Source of the DNA: Nocardia arthritidis
Lineage (GTDB): Bacteria; Actinomycetota; Actinomycetes; Mycobacteriales; Mycobacteriaceae
Length of the DNA stretch: 64,000 bases
NCBI RefSeq assembly: GCF_011801145.1
Contig: NZ_CP046172.1
Span: 5,828,001-5,892,000, forward strand
Reading direction: 5' to 3'
The notes under the pieces were generated by a model that did not search any database, was not told the origin of the DNA, and saw only the letters and a program-made list of their open reading frames with translations. Of the stretch, positions 24,888-33,267 are shown in pieces. Positions within the stretch are counted from its first letter, which is position 1, and every line of letters begins with the position of its first letter. A program made the translations under genes and the position numbers.

Positions 24888-26160
24888 GCGGGATACGGCA
24901 GCCGGATCGATCGGCTCGGCGAACGCGCCCGAGCACCAAGGCACGGCGGCCGGACCGAGTGACCGGCGGACCGGCGGTTTCTCCAGGCGGCGCCTCTTCG
25001 GTAGGGGCGCCGCCGTCGCGGGGGCGGCCGGAATCGGCTGGGGCGCGGCGGCATTCACCGGGCATCGAACCGAGCCCGCGGGCCGCGCACCGACCGATAC
25101 CGAACCGTTCTACGGCGAACACCAGGCCGGTATCGCGACCGCGCCGCAGGATCACGCCGCCTTCGTCGCGCTCGACCTGCGGCCCGGCGCCCGCCGCGCC
25201 GATGTCATCGGCATCCTGAAGATCTGGACCGATGACGCCGCCCGTCTCACCCAGGGCGCCGCGGCACTGGGCGATACCGAACCCGAACTGGCGCAACGTC
25301 CTTCGCGGTTGACCGTCACGGTCGGCCTCGGCCCGAACGCCTTCACCGTTGCCGGCGCCGAACAGCGCAGGCCCACCTGGCTGCGTCCGCTGCCGCCGTT
25401 CGAGATCGATCGGCTCGAACCGGGTTGGAGCGACGGCGATTTCCTGCTCCAGATCTGCGCCGACGAGGCGACCGCGGTGTCGCACGCGGTGCGGGTGCTG
25501 TGCAAGGGGGTCGGCTCGCTGGTGACGGTGCGCTGGGTGCAGCGCGGCTTCCGCAACGCGAAACCCGGTGCGTCACCGCGCAATCTGATGGGTCAGGTGG
25601 ACGGCACCGTCAATATCGCCCCGGGCACACCGGATTTCGAGCGGCTGGTGTGGGATGACGGCGCGGCGCAGCCCTGGTTGCGCGGCGGTACGTCGCTGGT
25701 GCTGCGCCGGATCGCCATGAAACTCGACACCTGGGACGAAATCGACCGGGATGGAAGGGAATTGACGGTCGGCCGCACCCTGGACACGGGTGCGCCGCTC
25801 ACCGGGAAGCACGAATTCGACGAACCGGATTTCGCGGCCGTCGACCGCTTCGGCATTCCGGTGATCCCGCCGTCGTCGCATATCGCCAGGGCGCATCACA
25901 CCAGCGACGGGGAGCGGTTCCTGCGCCGCGGCTACAACTACGACGACGCGCCCACCCCCGGTCACATCTCGAATTCGGGGCTGCTCTTCGCCGCCTTCCA
26001 GCGCGATGTGGACGCCCAGTACCTGCCGGTGCAGCGGCGGCTGGCCGAATTCGACGCGCTCAACGTGTGGACGACCCCGGTGGGGTCCGCGGTGTTCGTC
26101 ATCCTGCCGGGGGTGCGGGCGCCGGGCGGATATCTCGGACAGTCGCTGTTCGAATCATGA
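24880..26160 (+). CDS. Tat-exported DyP-type haem peroxidase
   Basis: A 426-aa protein. Residues 20-60 hold a twin-arginine signal (SRRRLFGRGAAVAGAAG). The distal motif is GQVDGTVN (the GxxDG box), the catalytic Asp is within it, and the proximal His is in SSHIARAHH; RRGYNYDD is another conserved DyP segment. It resembles the EfeB/type A peroxidases. Because it is linked to a PCu(A)C chaperone and a membrane protein, a role in copper or iron handling or oxidative stress is likely. The gene is followed by a strong hairpin at 26165-26199. Confidence 0.85.
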   Translation: MAERDTAAGSIGSANAPEHQGTAAGPSDRRTGGFSRRRLFGRGAAVAGAAGIGWGAAAFTGHRTEPAGRAPTDTEPFYGEHQAGIATAPQDHAAFVALDLRPGARRADVIGILKIWTDDAARLTQGAAALGDTEPELAQRPSRLTVTVGLGPNAFTVAGAEQRRPTWLRPLPPFEIDRLEPGWSDGDFLLQICADEATAVSHAVRVLCKGVGSLVTVRWVQRGFRNAKPGASPRNLMGQVDGTVNIAPGTPDFERLVWDDGAAQPWLRGGTSLVLRRIAMKLDTWDEIDRDGRELTVGRTLDTGAPLTGKHEFDEPDFAAVDRFGIPVIPPSSHIARAHHTSDGERFLRRGYNYDDAPTPGHISNSGLLFAAFQRDVDAQYLPVQRRLAEFDALNVWTTPVGSAVFVILPGVRAPGGYLGQSLFES

Positions 26161-26164
26161 GGGG

Positions 26165-26199
26165 GAGGTTCGATGCCCGGCCACCGGGCATCGAACCTC
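26165..26199. terminator. Bidirectional terminator hairpin
   Basis: A perfect 16-base stem (from GAGGTTCGATGCCCGG) with a 3-base loop, followed by ATCATTT. It lies between the DyP gene and the convergent membrane protein gene that ends at 26205. Confidence 0.85.
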
Positions 26200-26204
26200 A
26201 TCAT

Positions 26205-26555
26205 TTAATGCCACAGTGCGGCGACCAGGACGTTGACCACCGCCAGCCCACCCGCCGCATGCGGCATCCAGGTCACCGGCTTACCGCGTTTGGCATCGCC
26301 GTGTCCCATCTCCGCGAACGCCGCGACCAGCAGCGCGACGACCAGTTTGACCCCGATCTTCACCATATTCGGATGCTTGTCCAGCGAATGGATGCCGTCG
26401 GCCATGCCGACGAGCACCAGTCCGGTGACGATCTGCAGGCGCGCACCCCACACCATCAGCTCGGACACCGTATCGCGCTGCGCCGCGTAGCCGCCGACGA
26501 CCGCGGCCATACCGAGCAGATGGGTGACGACCACGACGTTGTAGACGAAGTTCAT
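26205..26555 (-). CDS. Four-helix integral membrane protein
   Basis: A 116-aa protein with helices at about residues 5-23, 35-52, 65-82 and 95-113. HLLGMAAVVGG in the first helix and the spaced His and Met residues (THLLG, KHPNMVK, EMGHGDAK) recall small haem- or metal-associated membrane proteins, but no family can be named with confidence. It lies alone between two strong hairpins, on the strand opposite the DyP gene. Confidence 0.65.
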   Translation of the reverse strand: MNFVYNVVVVTHLLGMAAVVGGYAAQRDTVSELMVWGARLQIVTGLVLVGMADGIHSLDKHPNMVKIGVKLVVALLVAAFAEMGHGDAKRGKPVTWMPHAAGGLAVVNVLVAALWH

Positions 26556-26631
26556 ACCGCAGACGCTAGTTGATCGCCCCCGCGTCTACTACATAAGGTC
26601 GTTTTTCGACGCCACCTGCGGCGATACGAGA

Positions 26632-26667
26632 ACGGCCGCCGGATCGCCCTGCCGATCCGGCGGCCGT
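26632..26667. terminator. Terminator hairpin after the HdeD gene
   Basis: A perfect 15-base stem (ACGGCCGCCGGATCG and its complement) with a 6-base loop, 37 bases after the HdeD-like stop when read leftward. No clear T-run. Confidence 0.65.
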
Positions 26668-26704
26668 GCCGCGTGAGATACCTTCGGCCGCAGCCGAATC
26701 CGGC

Positions 26705-27283
26705 TCAGACCTGGTCGAGCGCGCGGGCATCCTTGCGGATGCCGAAGGCCATGATGATCTCCATGATGCCGATCACCAGCAGCCACACGCCGACCACTAC
26801 GGTCAGCGTCGCCACCGATTCCAGCGGCCACGCGATCACCACGATGCCCGCGATGGTGGTGAGCAGGCCGAAGAAGACGGCCCAGCCCCGGCCCGGCAGC
26901 GCGGGCTCCGACAGGCCCATCATGGTCGCGCCGACCCCGCGGAACAGCCAGCCGACGCCGATCCAGATGGCGAGCAGCAGGATCGAATCCAATTCGTCCC
27001 GGAAGCAGAACACGCCGATCGCGATGGACAGCACGCCGCTGATGAAGCCGAGCACCCGCATCCCGGCGCTGGACGGTATGCCGAACGCGGCCACCAGCTG
27101 CAGGAAGCCGGAGACCACCAGATAGATACCGAAAAGGACACCCGCCGCAAGCAGTGTCGGCCCCGGCCAGACCAGGACGATGACGCCGAGAACCACCGAC
27201 AGGAGTCCGGTGACCAGGGTGGTCTGCCACGCACTGCGAGCGAGCGCTTTGACCGGGCCCTCTAGCACGCTGTTTGTCGTCAT
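26705..27283 (-). CDS. HdeD-family membrane protein
   Basis: A 192-aa protein with six helices arranged as three pairs, in the internally repeated pattern of HdeD (LLSVVLGVIVLVWPGPTL, then VLSIAIGVFCFRDELDS, then AGIVVIAWPLESVATL). HdeD was described in enterobacterial acid resistance, but the family is widespread and its role here is unknown. The start at 27283 gives the expected length. It is followed by the hairpin at 26632-26667. Confidence 0.8.
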   Translation of the reverse strand: MTTNSVLEGPVKALARSAWQTTLVTGLLSVVLGVIVLVWPGPTLLAAGVLFGIYLVVSGFLQLVAAFGIPSSAGMRVLGFISGVLSIAIGVFCFRDELDSILLLAIWIGVGWLFRGVGATMMGLSEPALPGRGWAVFFGLLTTIAGIVVIAWPLESVATLTVVVGVWLLVIGIMEIIMAFGIRKDARALDQV

Positions 27284-27389
27284 GCACAGATGCTATGTCC
27301 CGAGATGGGCGATTCACCGGATATCCGGCCCGCACACTGTCGCGAGCCGGAACCCGCCGCGCGGAACGATCTACCGCCGTGCCACGAAC

Positions 27390-27800
27390 CTATTGCGGCG
27401 CACCGATATTGACCATCCAGGAGATGCCGAACCGGTCGACGCACATACCGAATTCGTCTCCCCACATCTGCTTCTCCAGTGGCACCGTCACCCGGCCGCC
27501 GGCCGACAGGCCGTCCCAGTAGCCGCGCAGCTCCTCGGCGTCGTCACCGCTGAGGCTCACCGAGATGCTGCTGCCCGGGTGGTATTCCATCCCGGGCGGG
27601 GTGTCGGCGGCCATCAACGTGAATCCCTTGGCCGTCTCGAGTAGTCCGTGCATGACCAATTCGGCGCCGGGTGCTTCCTTATCGCCCATATCGCCGAAGG
27701 TGCTGATGGTGAGATTGCCACCGAAGACGTCGCGGTAGAACTCGAGCGCAGCGCGCGCCGAGTCCTGGAAACCGAGGTACGGATTGAGCCGGGAGACCAT
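27390..27800 (-). CDS. VOC-family protein (PhnB-like)
   Basis: A 136-aa glyoxalase/bleomycin-resistance fold protein of the PhnB type: NPYLGFQDSARAALEFYRDVFGG at the start and KQMWGDEFGMCVDRFGISWMVN at the end. I chose ATG 27800 because AAGGAG lies 6 bases upstream; a longer reading adds an unlikely N-terminus. PhnB-like proteins have no firmly known reaction. It stands alone. Confidence 0.8.
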   Translation of the reverse strand: MVSRLNPYLGFQDSARAALEFYRDVFGGNLTISTFGDMGDKEAPGAELVMHGLLETAKGFTLMAADTPPGMEYHPGSSISVSLSGDDAEELRGYWDGLSAGGRVTVPLEKQMWGDEFGMCVDRFGISWMVNIGAPQ

Positions 27801-27990
27801 GGCATGCTCCTTGCCGCCGAATGTCATTGCGAAACTCGCGCCACGAACAAGGCTAGAGCACATATAAGGGGCACGCGTTGCATAACGCACGCCACACTAC
27901 GTTTCACCGGTCTCCTGGTCGGGTAGTCATCCCTAAGTTGGCTCGTGACGGCGGGCGATACCGAAAGTCGGGTCGGTCTAGGAGTTCAGG

Positions 27991-28977
27991 GTGTCGGTAG
28001 TTCTCGTGCTGCAAGCACGCGGCCTCGGTGACTTGCTCACCGCGGTCCCCGCACTACGTGCTCTGCGCCGTGCGAGACCCCATGACCATATCGTGCTCGC
28101 GGCCCCGCAGCGGGTCAAACCCATCGTCGACCTGATCGCCTCGGTCGACGAGCTGGCGCCCACCGCCGATGGCATATTGCGTTGGGACGGACCGCGTCCC
28201 GCGCTCGCGGTGAACCTGCACGGCCCGCACGCGGAGAGCATCGTCGCGCTCGGCAAGACCGATCCCGACCGCATCCTGAGCTACCGCAATCCCGCCTTCC
28301 CCGATCTGGAAGGTCCGCAGTGGCAACAGGATCGGCATATCGTCGACTGCTGGTGCCATCTGCTCGAATACGACGGAATCGACGCCGATCGGCGCAATCT
28401 CGGTCTGGTGCCGCCGGTTTCGACGACCAGCCACCGCGATTGCGTCGTGGTGCACATCGGCGCGGGCGCGCAGGCCCGGCGCTGGCCCGCCGACCGGTTC
28501 GCCGCGGTGATCCGGCATCTGCTCGTGCTCGGGCGCGAGGTGGTGGTGACCGGGGACGAATTCGAACGCGATCTCGCGCTGCATATCGCGGCGCGGGCCG
28601 GACTCTCCGTGAGCCGGGTGCTGGCCGGGGAACAGAACCTGACCGAGTTGGCCGCCACCGTCGCCGAGGCGGCACTGGTGGTCTGCGGCGACACCGGAGT
28701 CGCGCACCTGGCGACCGCGTTCGGCACTCGCACGGTGCAGTTGTTCGGTCCGACGCCGCCGCGCTGGGCCGGTCCGCCGCCGCATCTGCTCGGCCGTCAT
28801 TCGGTGCTGTGGGCGGGTCAGCTCGGCGACCGCGACGCCGACACCCCGGATCCGGGTCTGCTGCGCATCGGAGTGACCGAGGTGATCAACGCTGTCGACA
28901 AACAGCTCAGCAAAAGGCGCTGGCCGGGAACCGGGACCGCGGACCGCAGGCGCACCGCTTACCGGCGCGTCGGCTGA
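27991..28977 (+). CDS. Glycosyltransferase family 9 protein
   Basis: A 328-aa GT-B enzyme like the ADP-heptose transferases. The N-terminal domain opens VVLVLQARGLGDLLTAVPAL, the donor-binding half has VVHIGAGAQARRWPADRF, and GDTGVAHLATAFGTRTVQLFGPTPP is the family hallmark. AGGAG lies 6 bases before GTG 27991. In organisms without lipopolysaccharide, GT9 proteins act on other surface glycans or metabolites; the acceptor is unknown. The end overlaps the convergent ArsR gene by 19 bases. Confidence 0.8.
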   Translation: MSVVLVLQARGLGDLLTAVPALRALRRARPHDHIVLAAPQRVKPIVDLIASVDELAPTADGILRWDGPRPALAVNLHGPHAESIVALGKTDPDRILSYRNPAFPDLEGPQWQQDRHIVDCWCHLLEYDGIDADRRNLGLVPPVSTTSHRDCVVVHIGAGAQARRWPADRFAAVIRHLLVLGREVVVTGDEFERDLALHIAARAGLSVSRVLAGEQNLTELAATVAEAALVVCGDTGVAHLATAFGTRTVQLFGPTPPRWAGPPPHLLGRHSVLWAGQLGDRDADTPDPGLLRIGVTEVINAVDKQLSKRRWPGTGTADRRRTAYRRVG

Positions 28978-29318
28978 GGTCCGGCGTCGCCGGTTCGGTC
29001 AACGTCGTCGATCCGAGCCGCGCTGAGTGCCGCGGAGTAGGCCGCTATCGCGCTGGGCCAGAACTGCTCCAGGTAGTCGCGGGCCGCGCCGAGGCCGCGC
29101 GGGTCCAGATGGTAGAGCCGCCGATTTCCGTCGGGACGCATGCCGACCAGTCGCGCCTCGCGCAGCACCCGCAGGTGTTGGGATACGGCGGAACTGCTGA
29201 CGCCGACGGTGGCGGCCAGTTCGCCGACCGAGCGCGGCGCCTGCGGCAACGCCTCGAAGATCGCCCGGCGGGTGGGGTCGGATAACGCCTCCAGGGCACG
29301 GACTCCATTAGTAGCCAC
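28959..29318 (-). CDS. ArsR-family transcriptional regulator
   Basis: A 119-aa winged-helix regulator: ALEALSDPTRRAIFEALPQAPRSVGELA, then the recognition part VSSSAVSQHLRVLREARLVG and GNRRLYHLDPRG. No metal-binding Cys is present, so it is of the non-metal group that often controls START-domain or transport genes. I chose GTG 29318, where family homology begins; a longer reading to 29372 adds an unrelated N-terminus. It overlaps the GT9 end and has no divergent partner except the M23 gene 183 bases away. Confidence 0.8.
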   Translation of the reverse strand: MATNGVRALEALSDPTRRAIFEALPQAPRSVGELAATVGVSSSAVSQHLRVLREARLVGMRPDGNRRLYHLDPRGLGAARDYLEQFWPSAIAAYSAALSAARIDDVDRTGDAGPQPTRR

Positions 29319-29501
29319 TGAAATAGTGTGATCATTGGACCACCGTCCGGTCAACCGGACGCAATACGGCATTCACCAAGGTCGAGCCGCGAGACACGCC
29401 GTAGCGTTATCCGTTTGTAATAGGTGAACTGGGCTTTTGTACCAAGGTGACGCTAGCCACACGATTGCGAAGTCGCCACGGATGCCCGTTACGTTCGACC
29501 A

Positions 29502-30182
29502 ATGCTCGTGACCGTTCCGTTACCTTCCCGGCGCGGCGCGACCCGTAGTCGACGACACCGCGCAGCGACCCGCGCGGTCGCCGTCTCCGCGGTCGCGATC
29601 TCCGCACTGACGGCCCTCAACGCCGCCGACGACCTCCCGGCCCAGGCCCAGGCGCCCATCGCGCCGCTCGCCTTCACCCCGCGCGAAGCGCAGATGCCGC
29701 AGACCGTCCCCGAGGCGGTGCTGGCGACGCAACGACGCATTGCCGACGAAGCGGCCCGGATCGCCGCCGAACTCGCCCGGCCGCACACCGTCCGTCCCGT
29801 CGCGGGCGTGCTCACCTCCACCTTCGGCATGCGCTGGGGCGCGCTGCACGCGGGCATCGACTTCGGCGATCCGATCGGCACCCCGATCGAGGCGGTCACC
29901 GACGGCGTCGTGATCGATGCGGGCCCGGCCGACGGATTCGGCCTCTGGGTGCGGGTGCAGCAGGACGACGGCACCATCGGCATCTACGGACACGTGAACG
30001 AGATCATCGCGACGGTCGGCCAGCACGTGCGCGCGGGCGACGTCATCGCCACCGTCGGCAACCGCGGCTACTCCACCGGCCCGCATCTGCACTACGAAAT
30101 CCATTCCGCCGCAGGCGAACCCATCGATCCGCTGCCCTGGCTCGCCGCGCGCGGCATCGTCGTCTCGGGCGATCCGTCCTGA
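29502..30182 (+). CDS. M23-family metallopeptidase, exported
   Basis: A 226-aa protein. A basic N-terminus and a hydrophobic stretch at about residues 24-42 act as a signal or anchor. The peptidase domain at about 105-220 has HAGIDFG (first His and Asp ligands), GHVNEI and GPHLHYEI (the HxH ligand), so the LytM zinc site is complete. Such enzymes cut peptidoglycan stems or bridges. TACGTT lies 6 bases before the ATG with no ribosome site, fitting a leaderless transcript. A 15-base inverted repeat begins 5 bases after the stop. Confidence 0.85.
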   Translation: MLVTVPLPSRRGATRSRRHRAATRAVAVSAVAISALTALNAADDLPAQAQAPIAPLAFTPREAQMPQTVPEAVLATQRRIADEAARIAAELARPHTVRPVAGVLTSTFGMRWGALHAGIDFGDPIGTPIEAVTDGVVIDAGPADGFGLWVRVQQDDGTIGIYGHVNEIIATVGQHVRAGDVIATVGNRGYSTGPHLHYEIHSAAGEPIDPLPWLAARGIVVSGDPS

Positions 30183-30186
30183 GTCC

Positions 30187-30266
30187 CGCCGTTTCGTGAG
30201 CAAGCTTGCGAGCGAGCCGTGCCACGGCGCGCATCAGCGAGTGAATGAGGGGCTCACGAAACGGCG
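30187..30266. repeat. Perfect 15-base inverted repeat with 50-base loop
   Basis: CGCCGTTTCGTGAGC at 30187-30201 and its exact complement at 30252-30266. The loop contains the smaller repeat AGCTTGCGAGCGAG. It lies directly after the M23 gene and before the solute-binding protein gene, both rightward. It may be a terminator or an intergenic palindromic repeat; there is no T-run. Confidence 0.65.
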
Positions 30267-30375
30267 TTCTCCCCGGAAAGCCGTCGCCGATGATCACGAC
30301 TTTCCCGAGTTGGTCGCGGGACTGATCGGACACGCCCGGAGATGGCAGGGCCGCGCCGCGCCGTAGGATCGGCCG

Positions 30376-31167
30376 ATGCACTACCGCGTCATCCGCACCG
30401 TATTCGCCGCCGTGCTGGCCGCCGGACTGTCCTTCGGCACCGCCCAGGCGGACGCACCCGCCGCGTCACATCTGCTCACCGTGCGCGAAACCGGTGTGCT
30501 GCGGGTGTGCACCACCGGCGACTATCCGCCCTATACGGTGCGCGACGACAACGGGACCTATCGCGGCACCGACATCACGCTGGCCACCGAACTCGCTGCG
30601 GCGCTTCAGGTTTCACCGCAGTGGGTGCCGGTCACCTGGGCCGGGCTCGCCGGCGATTTCGCGGCGAGGTGCGATATCGCGGTCGGCGGGATCTCCGACA
30701 CCGCCGCGCGCCGAGAGCTCGCCGACTTCTCCGTCGCCCTGTCCACCGACGGCAAAACCCCGGTCAGCCGACGCGAGGACGGCGACACCTACGCCACCAT
30801 CGCCGATATCAACCGGCCCGGCGTGCGGGTGATCGTCAACCGCGGCGGCACCAACGAGAATTTCGCCCGCGCCAATTTCCCGGCCGCCGACCTCACCGTC
30901 TGGCCCGACAACCTGACCATCTACGACGAGATCGAACAGGGCCGCGCCGATGTGTTCGTCACCGATTCGGTCGAGGGCCGCTACCGGCAACTCACCCATC
31001 CAGGTCTGCGAGTCCTGCACCCGGACAAGCCCTTCGACTCCTTCACCAAGGCGTACATGCTCCCCCGCGGCGACAGCATCTTCGATGCCGTCGTGAATAC
31101 CTGGCTCACATATCAGCTGCGCACCGGACACGTCGACCGGCTCACGGCGGAATGGCTCGGCGTCTGA
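30376..31167 (+). CDS. Solute-binding domain protein, PheC-like
   Basis: A 263-aa exported protein: signal peptide ending near ADA at residue 27, then a type 3 solute-binding fold. GVLRVCTTGDYPPYTVRDDNG, the segment RCDIAVGGISDTAARR and DEIEQGRADVFVTDSVEGRY resemble periplasmic cyclohexadienyl dehydratase (PheC) more than amino-acid binding proteins. No transporter genes are adjacent, which also favours a stand-alone enzyme. TAGGAT lies 6 bases before the ATG, fitting a leaderless transcript. Enzyme versus binding protein is not settled. Confidence 0.75.
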   Translation: MHYRVIRTVFAAVLAAGLSFGTAQADAPAASHLLTVRETGVLRVCTTGDYPPYTVRDDNGTYRGTDITLATELAAALQVSPQWVPVTWAGLAGDFAARCDIAVGGISDTAARRELADFSVALSTDGKTPVSRREDGDTYATIADINRPGVRVIVNRGGTNENFARANFPAADLTVWPDNLTIYDEIEQGRADVFVTDSVEGRYRQLTHPGLRVLHPDKPFDSFTKAYMLPRGDSIFDAVVNTWLTYQLRTGHVDRLTAEWLGV

Positions 31168-31239
31168 TACCGGGGTATCGGAGTCGAATAGCGCTGCGGC
31201 GGGACGTGATCCGGCGTTGCGGATTCCTACCGTCGGTGC

Positions 31240-32292
31240 ATGGTCACAACATTCGAATCGCACCCCGTCGATCAGCGTCCCGCGACGGCCGGTCGGCATC
31301 GCCCGGCCGGACGAGCGGGCCGTCTACATCGGCCGCTGCTGTGGCTCGTCGGCGCGATGGCCGTGCTGGCCATCGCCTCGGCGGCCGGGATGATCTTCGA
31401 CGATCGCACGCTGCTCGGTGAGTCTGTGTGGCTCAAACCGTTCAAGTTCGCCGTCGCGTTCGTGCTGTACAGCGGGACGCTGGCGTGGCTGCTTTCCTTG
31501 CCGCACAAGGGAAGCCGGGCCACCTGGTGGCTCGGCACGATCTTCGCGGTGACCGGATGTGTCGACGTCGGTTTCATCGTCATGCAGGCGGCGCGCGGCA
31601 CCTTCAGCCATTTCAATACCCAGACCGATGCGTTCAACGATATCGGCCAAAAGGTCTTCGCCTCCGGCGTTCCCGGCCTGTTCTTCGCGAATCTGGTTAT
31701 CGCCGCGATCCTTTCGTGGCAGCGGGTGGCGGACCGGCCGCTCTCGCGGGCCATTCACGCCGGAATGGGACTCGCCGTCGCCGGGATGATGCTCGGCTAC
31801 CTGATGGGGTTCACCGGTAAGCAGCTGGTGCGCGACGCCGACGGCAATATCGTCGAGCTCGTGGCGGGGCACACCGTGCTGCACGACACGCCCATGCCGC
31901 AGGCCCGCGACGCGCTCGCCGGGCTGCCGATCACGCACTGGAGCACGGTCGGCGGCGACCTGCGGGTGCCGCACTTCGTCGGCCTGCACGGCATCCAGGT
32001 GCTGATCCTCGCGGCTATCGCGCTCAGTTGGCTCGCGCCGCGGGTCGGCTGGCTGCGCGACGAGCGCACCAGGGCCAGGGTGGTCGGAGTACTCGCCGTC
32101 GGCTACGCCGGGCTGCTCGCCATCGTGTTCCAGCAGGCCATGCGCGCACAGCCGCTGATCCACCCGGACACGATCACCGTCGCCGCGTTCGGCGGGCTGG
32201 TCGCGGTGGTCGGTCTGCTGCTGGCCGCGGTATATGTGTACGGCCGCAACACGATCGGGGGCCTCAGCGCAGCCGTTCCGCTTCGCGGGTGA
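31240..32292 (+). CDS. Multi-helix integral membrane protein
   Basis: A 350-aa protein with about eight helices. A basic, disordered N-terminus of 35 residues is followed by PLLWLVGAMAVLAIASAAG; WLKPFKFAVAFVLYSGTLAWLL and HFVGLHGIQVLILAAIALSWL are distinctive. His residues in the later helices could bind haem or metal, but no family function is known to me. TACCGT lies 6 bases before the ATG. Its end overlaps the convergent zinc-ribbon gene by 29 bases. Confidence 0.65.
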   Translation: MVTTFESHPVDQRPATAGRHRPAGRAGRLHRPLLWLVGAMAVLAIASAAGMIFDDRTLLGESVWLKPFKFAVAFVLYSGTLAWLLSLPHKGSRATWWLGTIFAVTGCVDVGFIVMQAARGTFSHFNTQTDAFNDIGQKVFASGVPGLFFANLVIAAILSWQRVADRPLSRAIHAGMGLAVAGMMLGYLMGFTGKQLVRDADGNIVELVAGHTVLHDTPMPQARDALAGLPITHWSTVGGDLRVPHFVGLHGIQVLILAAIALSWLAPRVGWLRDERTRARVVGVLAVGYAGLLAIVFQQAMRAQPLIHPDTITVAAFGGLVAVVGLLLAAVYVYGRNTIGGLSAAVPLRG

Positions 32293-32635
32293 GCTCCAGC
32301 AGGGTGGCGCTGAGGGATTTCAGCTCGGCGTGGTCGGCGCCCTCGCCGATCGCCGTCGCGACATCCTCGGCGGCACAGCGGGCCGCGAACCAGCGATCGG
32401 CCAGATCGCTGGCCTCCTGCGCCGACAGCACCACCGAATCGGTCGGAATTCCCGTGCCCTTCAAGCTGTTTCGATGCTCGTAGGCGCGCTGCCTGCACGA
32501 TTGACGACAGTACCGGCGGCGACGGCCCGCCTCGGATTCGACGATCTCCCGCCCGCACCACAGGCAGGACACCTGTCGTTTCGGGGCGCTATGGCCTGAC
32601 CTGGGCACATGAGACACGCCGCACACCTTAACCAC
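32264..32635 (-). CDS. Zinc-ribbon protein, unknown function
   Basis: A 123-aa protein. Residues 20-52 hold CLWCGREIVESEAGRRRRYC followed by QSC, a CxxC...CxxxC arrangement typical of a small treble-clef zinc site, then RAYEHR. The C-terminal 60 residues are an alanine-rich helix pair. Similar short proteins are common in mycobacteria and Nocardia; their role is unknown, though DNA or RNA binding is plausible. The start is uncertain among GTG codons between 32635 and 32617. Confidence 0.6.
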   Translation of the reverse strand: MVKVCGVSHVPRSGHSAPKRQVSCLWCGREIVESEAGRRRRYCRQSCRQRAYEHRNSLKGTGIPTDSVVLSAQEASDLADRWFAARCAAEDVATAIGEGADHAELKSLSATLLELTREAERLR

Positions 32636-32783
32636 TCACGTGTCCACCGGCACAAACGGGCCGCCTCCCGGTGTCGCCCGCCCGCGAATCGGCGCCGGAG
32701 CGGGCACCGTGAGCGCGGCGTATTCGGCGCAGCCACTACAATGGAGGGGTTCGCCGGCACCGTATCGGGAACTACATCGTGCC

Positions 32784-32811
32784 GGGAACTATCGAGGCAG
32801 GCGCGCGCGTT
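32784..32811 (+). promoter_or_regulatory. Possible SigR/SigH-type promoter of rbpA
   Basis: GGGAAC at 32784-32789 and GTT at 32809-32811, 19 bases apart, resemble the GGAAT-N18-GTT consensus of thiol-stress sigma factors. Streptomyces rbpA is known to be under such control. A second GGGAAC lies at 32767-32772. Confidence 0.4.
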
Positions 32812-32877
32812 GTTCCTGAATCGACGTTTAGTCGGCGCAGCAAGAGCTCGAGAGCACACAGGGAGAGGACCGCACAT

Positions 32878-33213
32878 ATGGCAGATCGCGTACTCCGAGG
32901 CAGTCGGCTCGGAGCGGTGAGCTACGAGACCGATCGCGACCACGACCTGGCCCCGCGCCGGATTGCCCGGTACCGGACCGATAACGGCGAGGAATTCGAC
33001 GTCCCGTTCGCCGACGACGCCGAGATCCCGCCCACCTGGCTGTGCCGCAACGGCCAGGAAGGTGTCCTGATCGAGGGCACGAACCAGGAGACCAAGAAGG
33101 TCAAGCCCCCGCGCACACACTGGGACATGCTGCTGGAACGCCGCAGCAAGGATGAGCTCGAGGAACTGCTCAAGGAGCGCCTCGAACTGCTCAAGACCCG
33201 GCGCCGGGCGTAA
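32878..33213 (+). CDS. rbpA: RNA polymerase-binding protein RbpA
   Basis: A 111-aa protein that matches RbpA along its length: MADRVLRGSRLGAVSYETDR at the start, ARYRTDNGEEFDVPFADDAEIP in the core, and the C-terminal sigma-interaction part HWDMLLERRSKDELEELL. RbpA binds sigma factors of group 1 and 2 and stabilises the open complex; it is confined to actinobacteria. GGGAGAGGA precedes ATG 32878. The C-terminal helix is basic and ends KTRRRA. A textbook terminator follows at 33223-33256. Confidence 0.95.
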   Translation: MADRVLRGSRLGAVSYETDRDHDLAPRRIARYRTDNGEEFDVPFADDAEIPPTWLCRNGQEGVLIEGTNQETKKVKPPRTHWDMLLERRSKDELEELLKERLELLKTRRRA

Positions 33214-33222
33214 CGTGACACG

Positions 33223-33256
33223 AAAGCCGCTCCCCTCACGAGGGGAGCGGCTTTTT
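33223..33256 (+). terminator. Rho-independent terminator of rbpA
   Basis: A 14-base stem (AAAGCCGCTCCCCT and its complement) with a 4-base loop, ending in TTTTT. It also separates rbpA from the convergent exporter operon. Confidence 0.95.
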
Positions 33257-33267
33257 GTATGGCCAGG

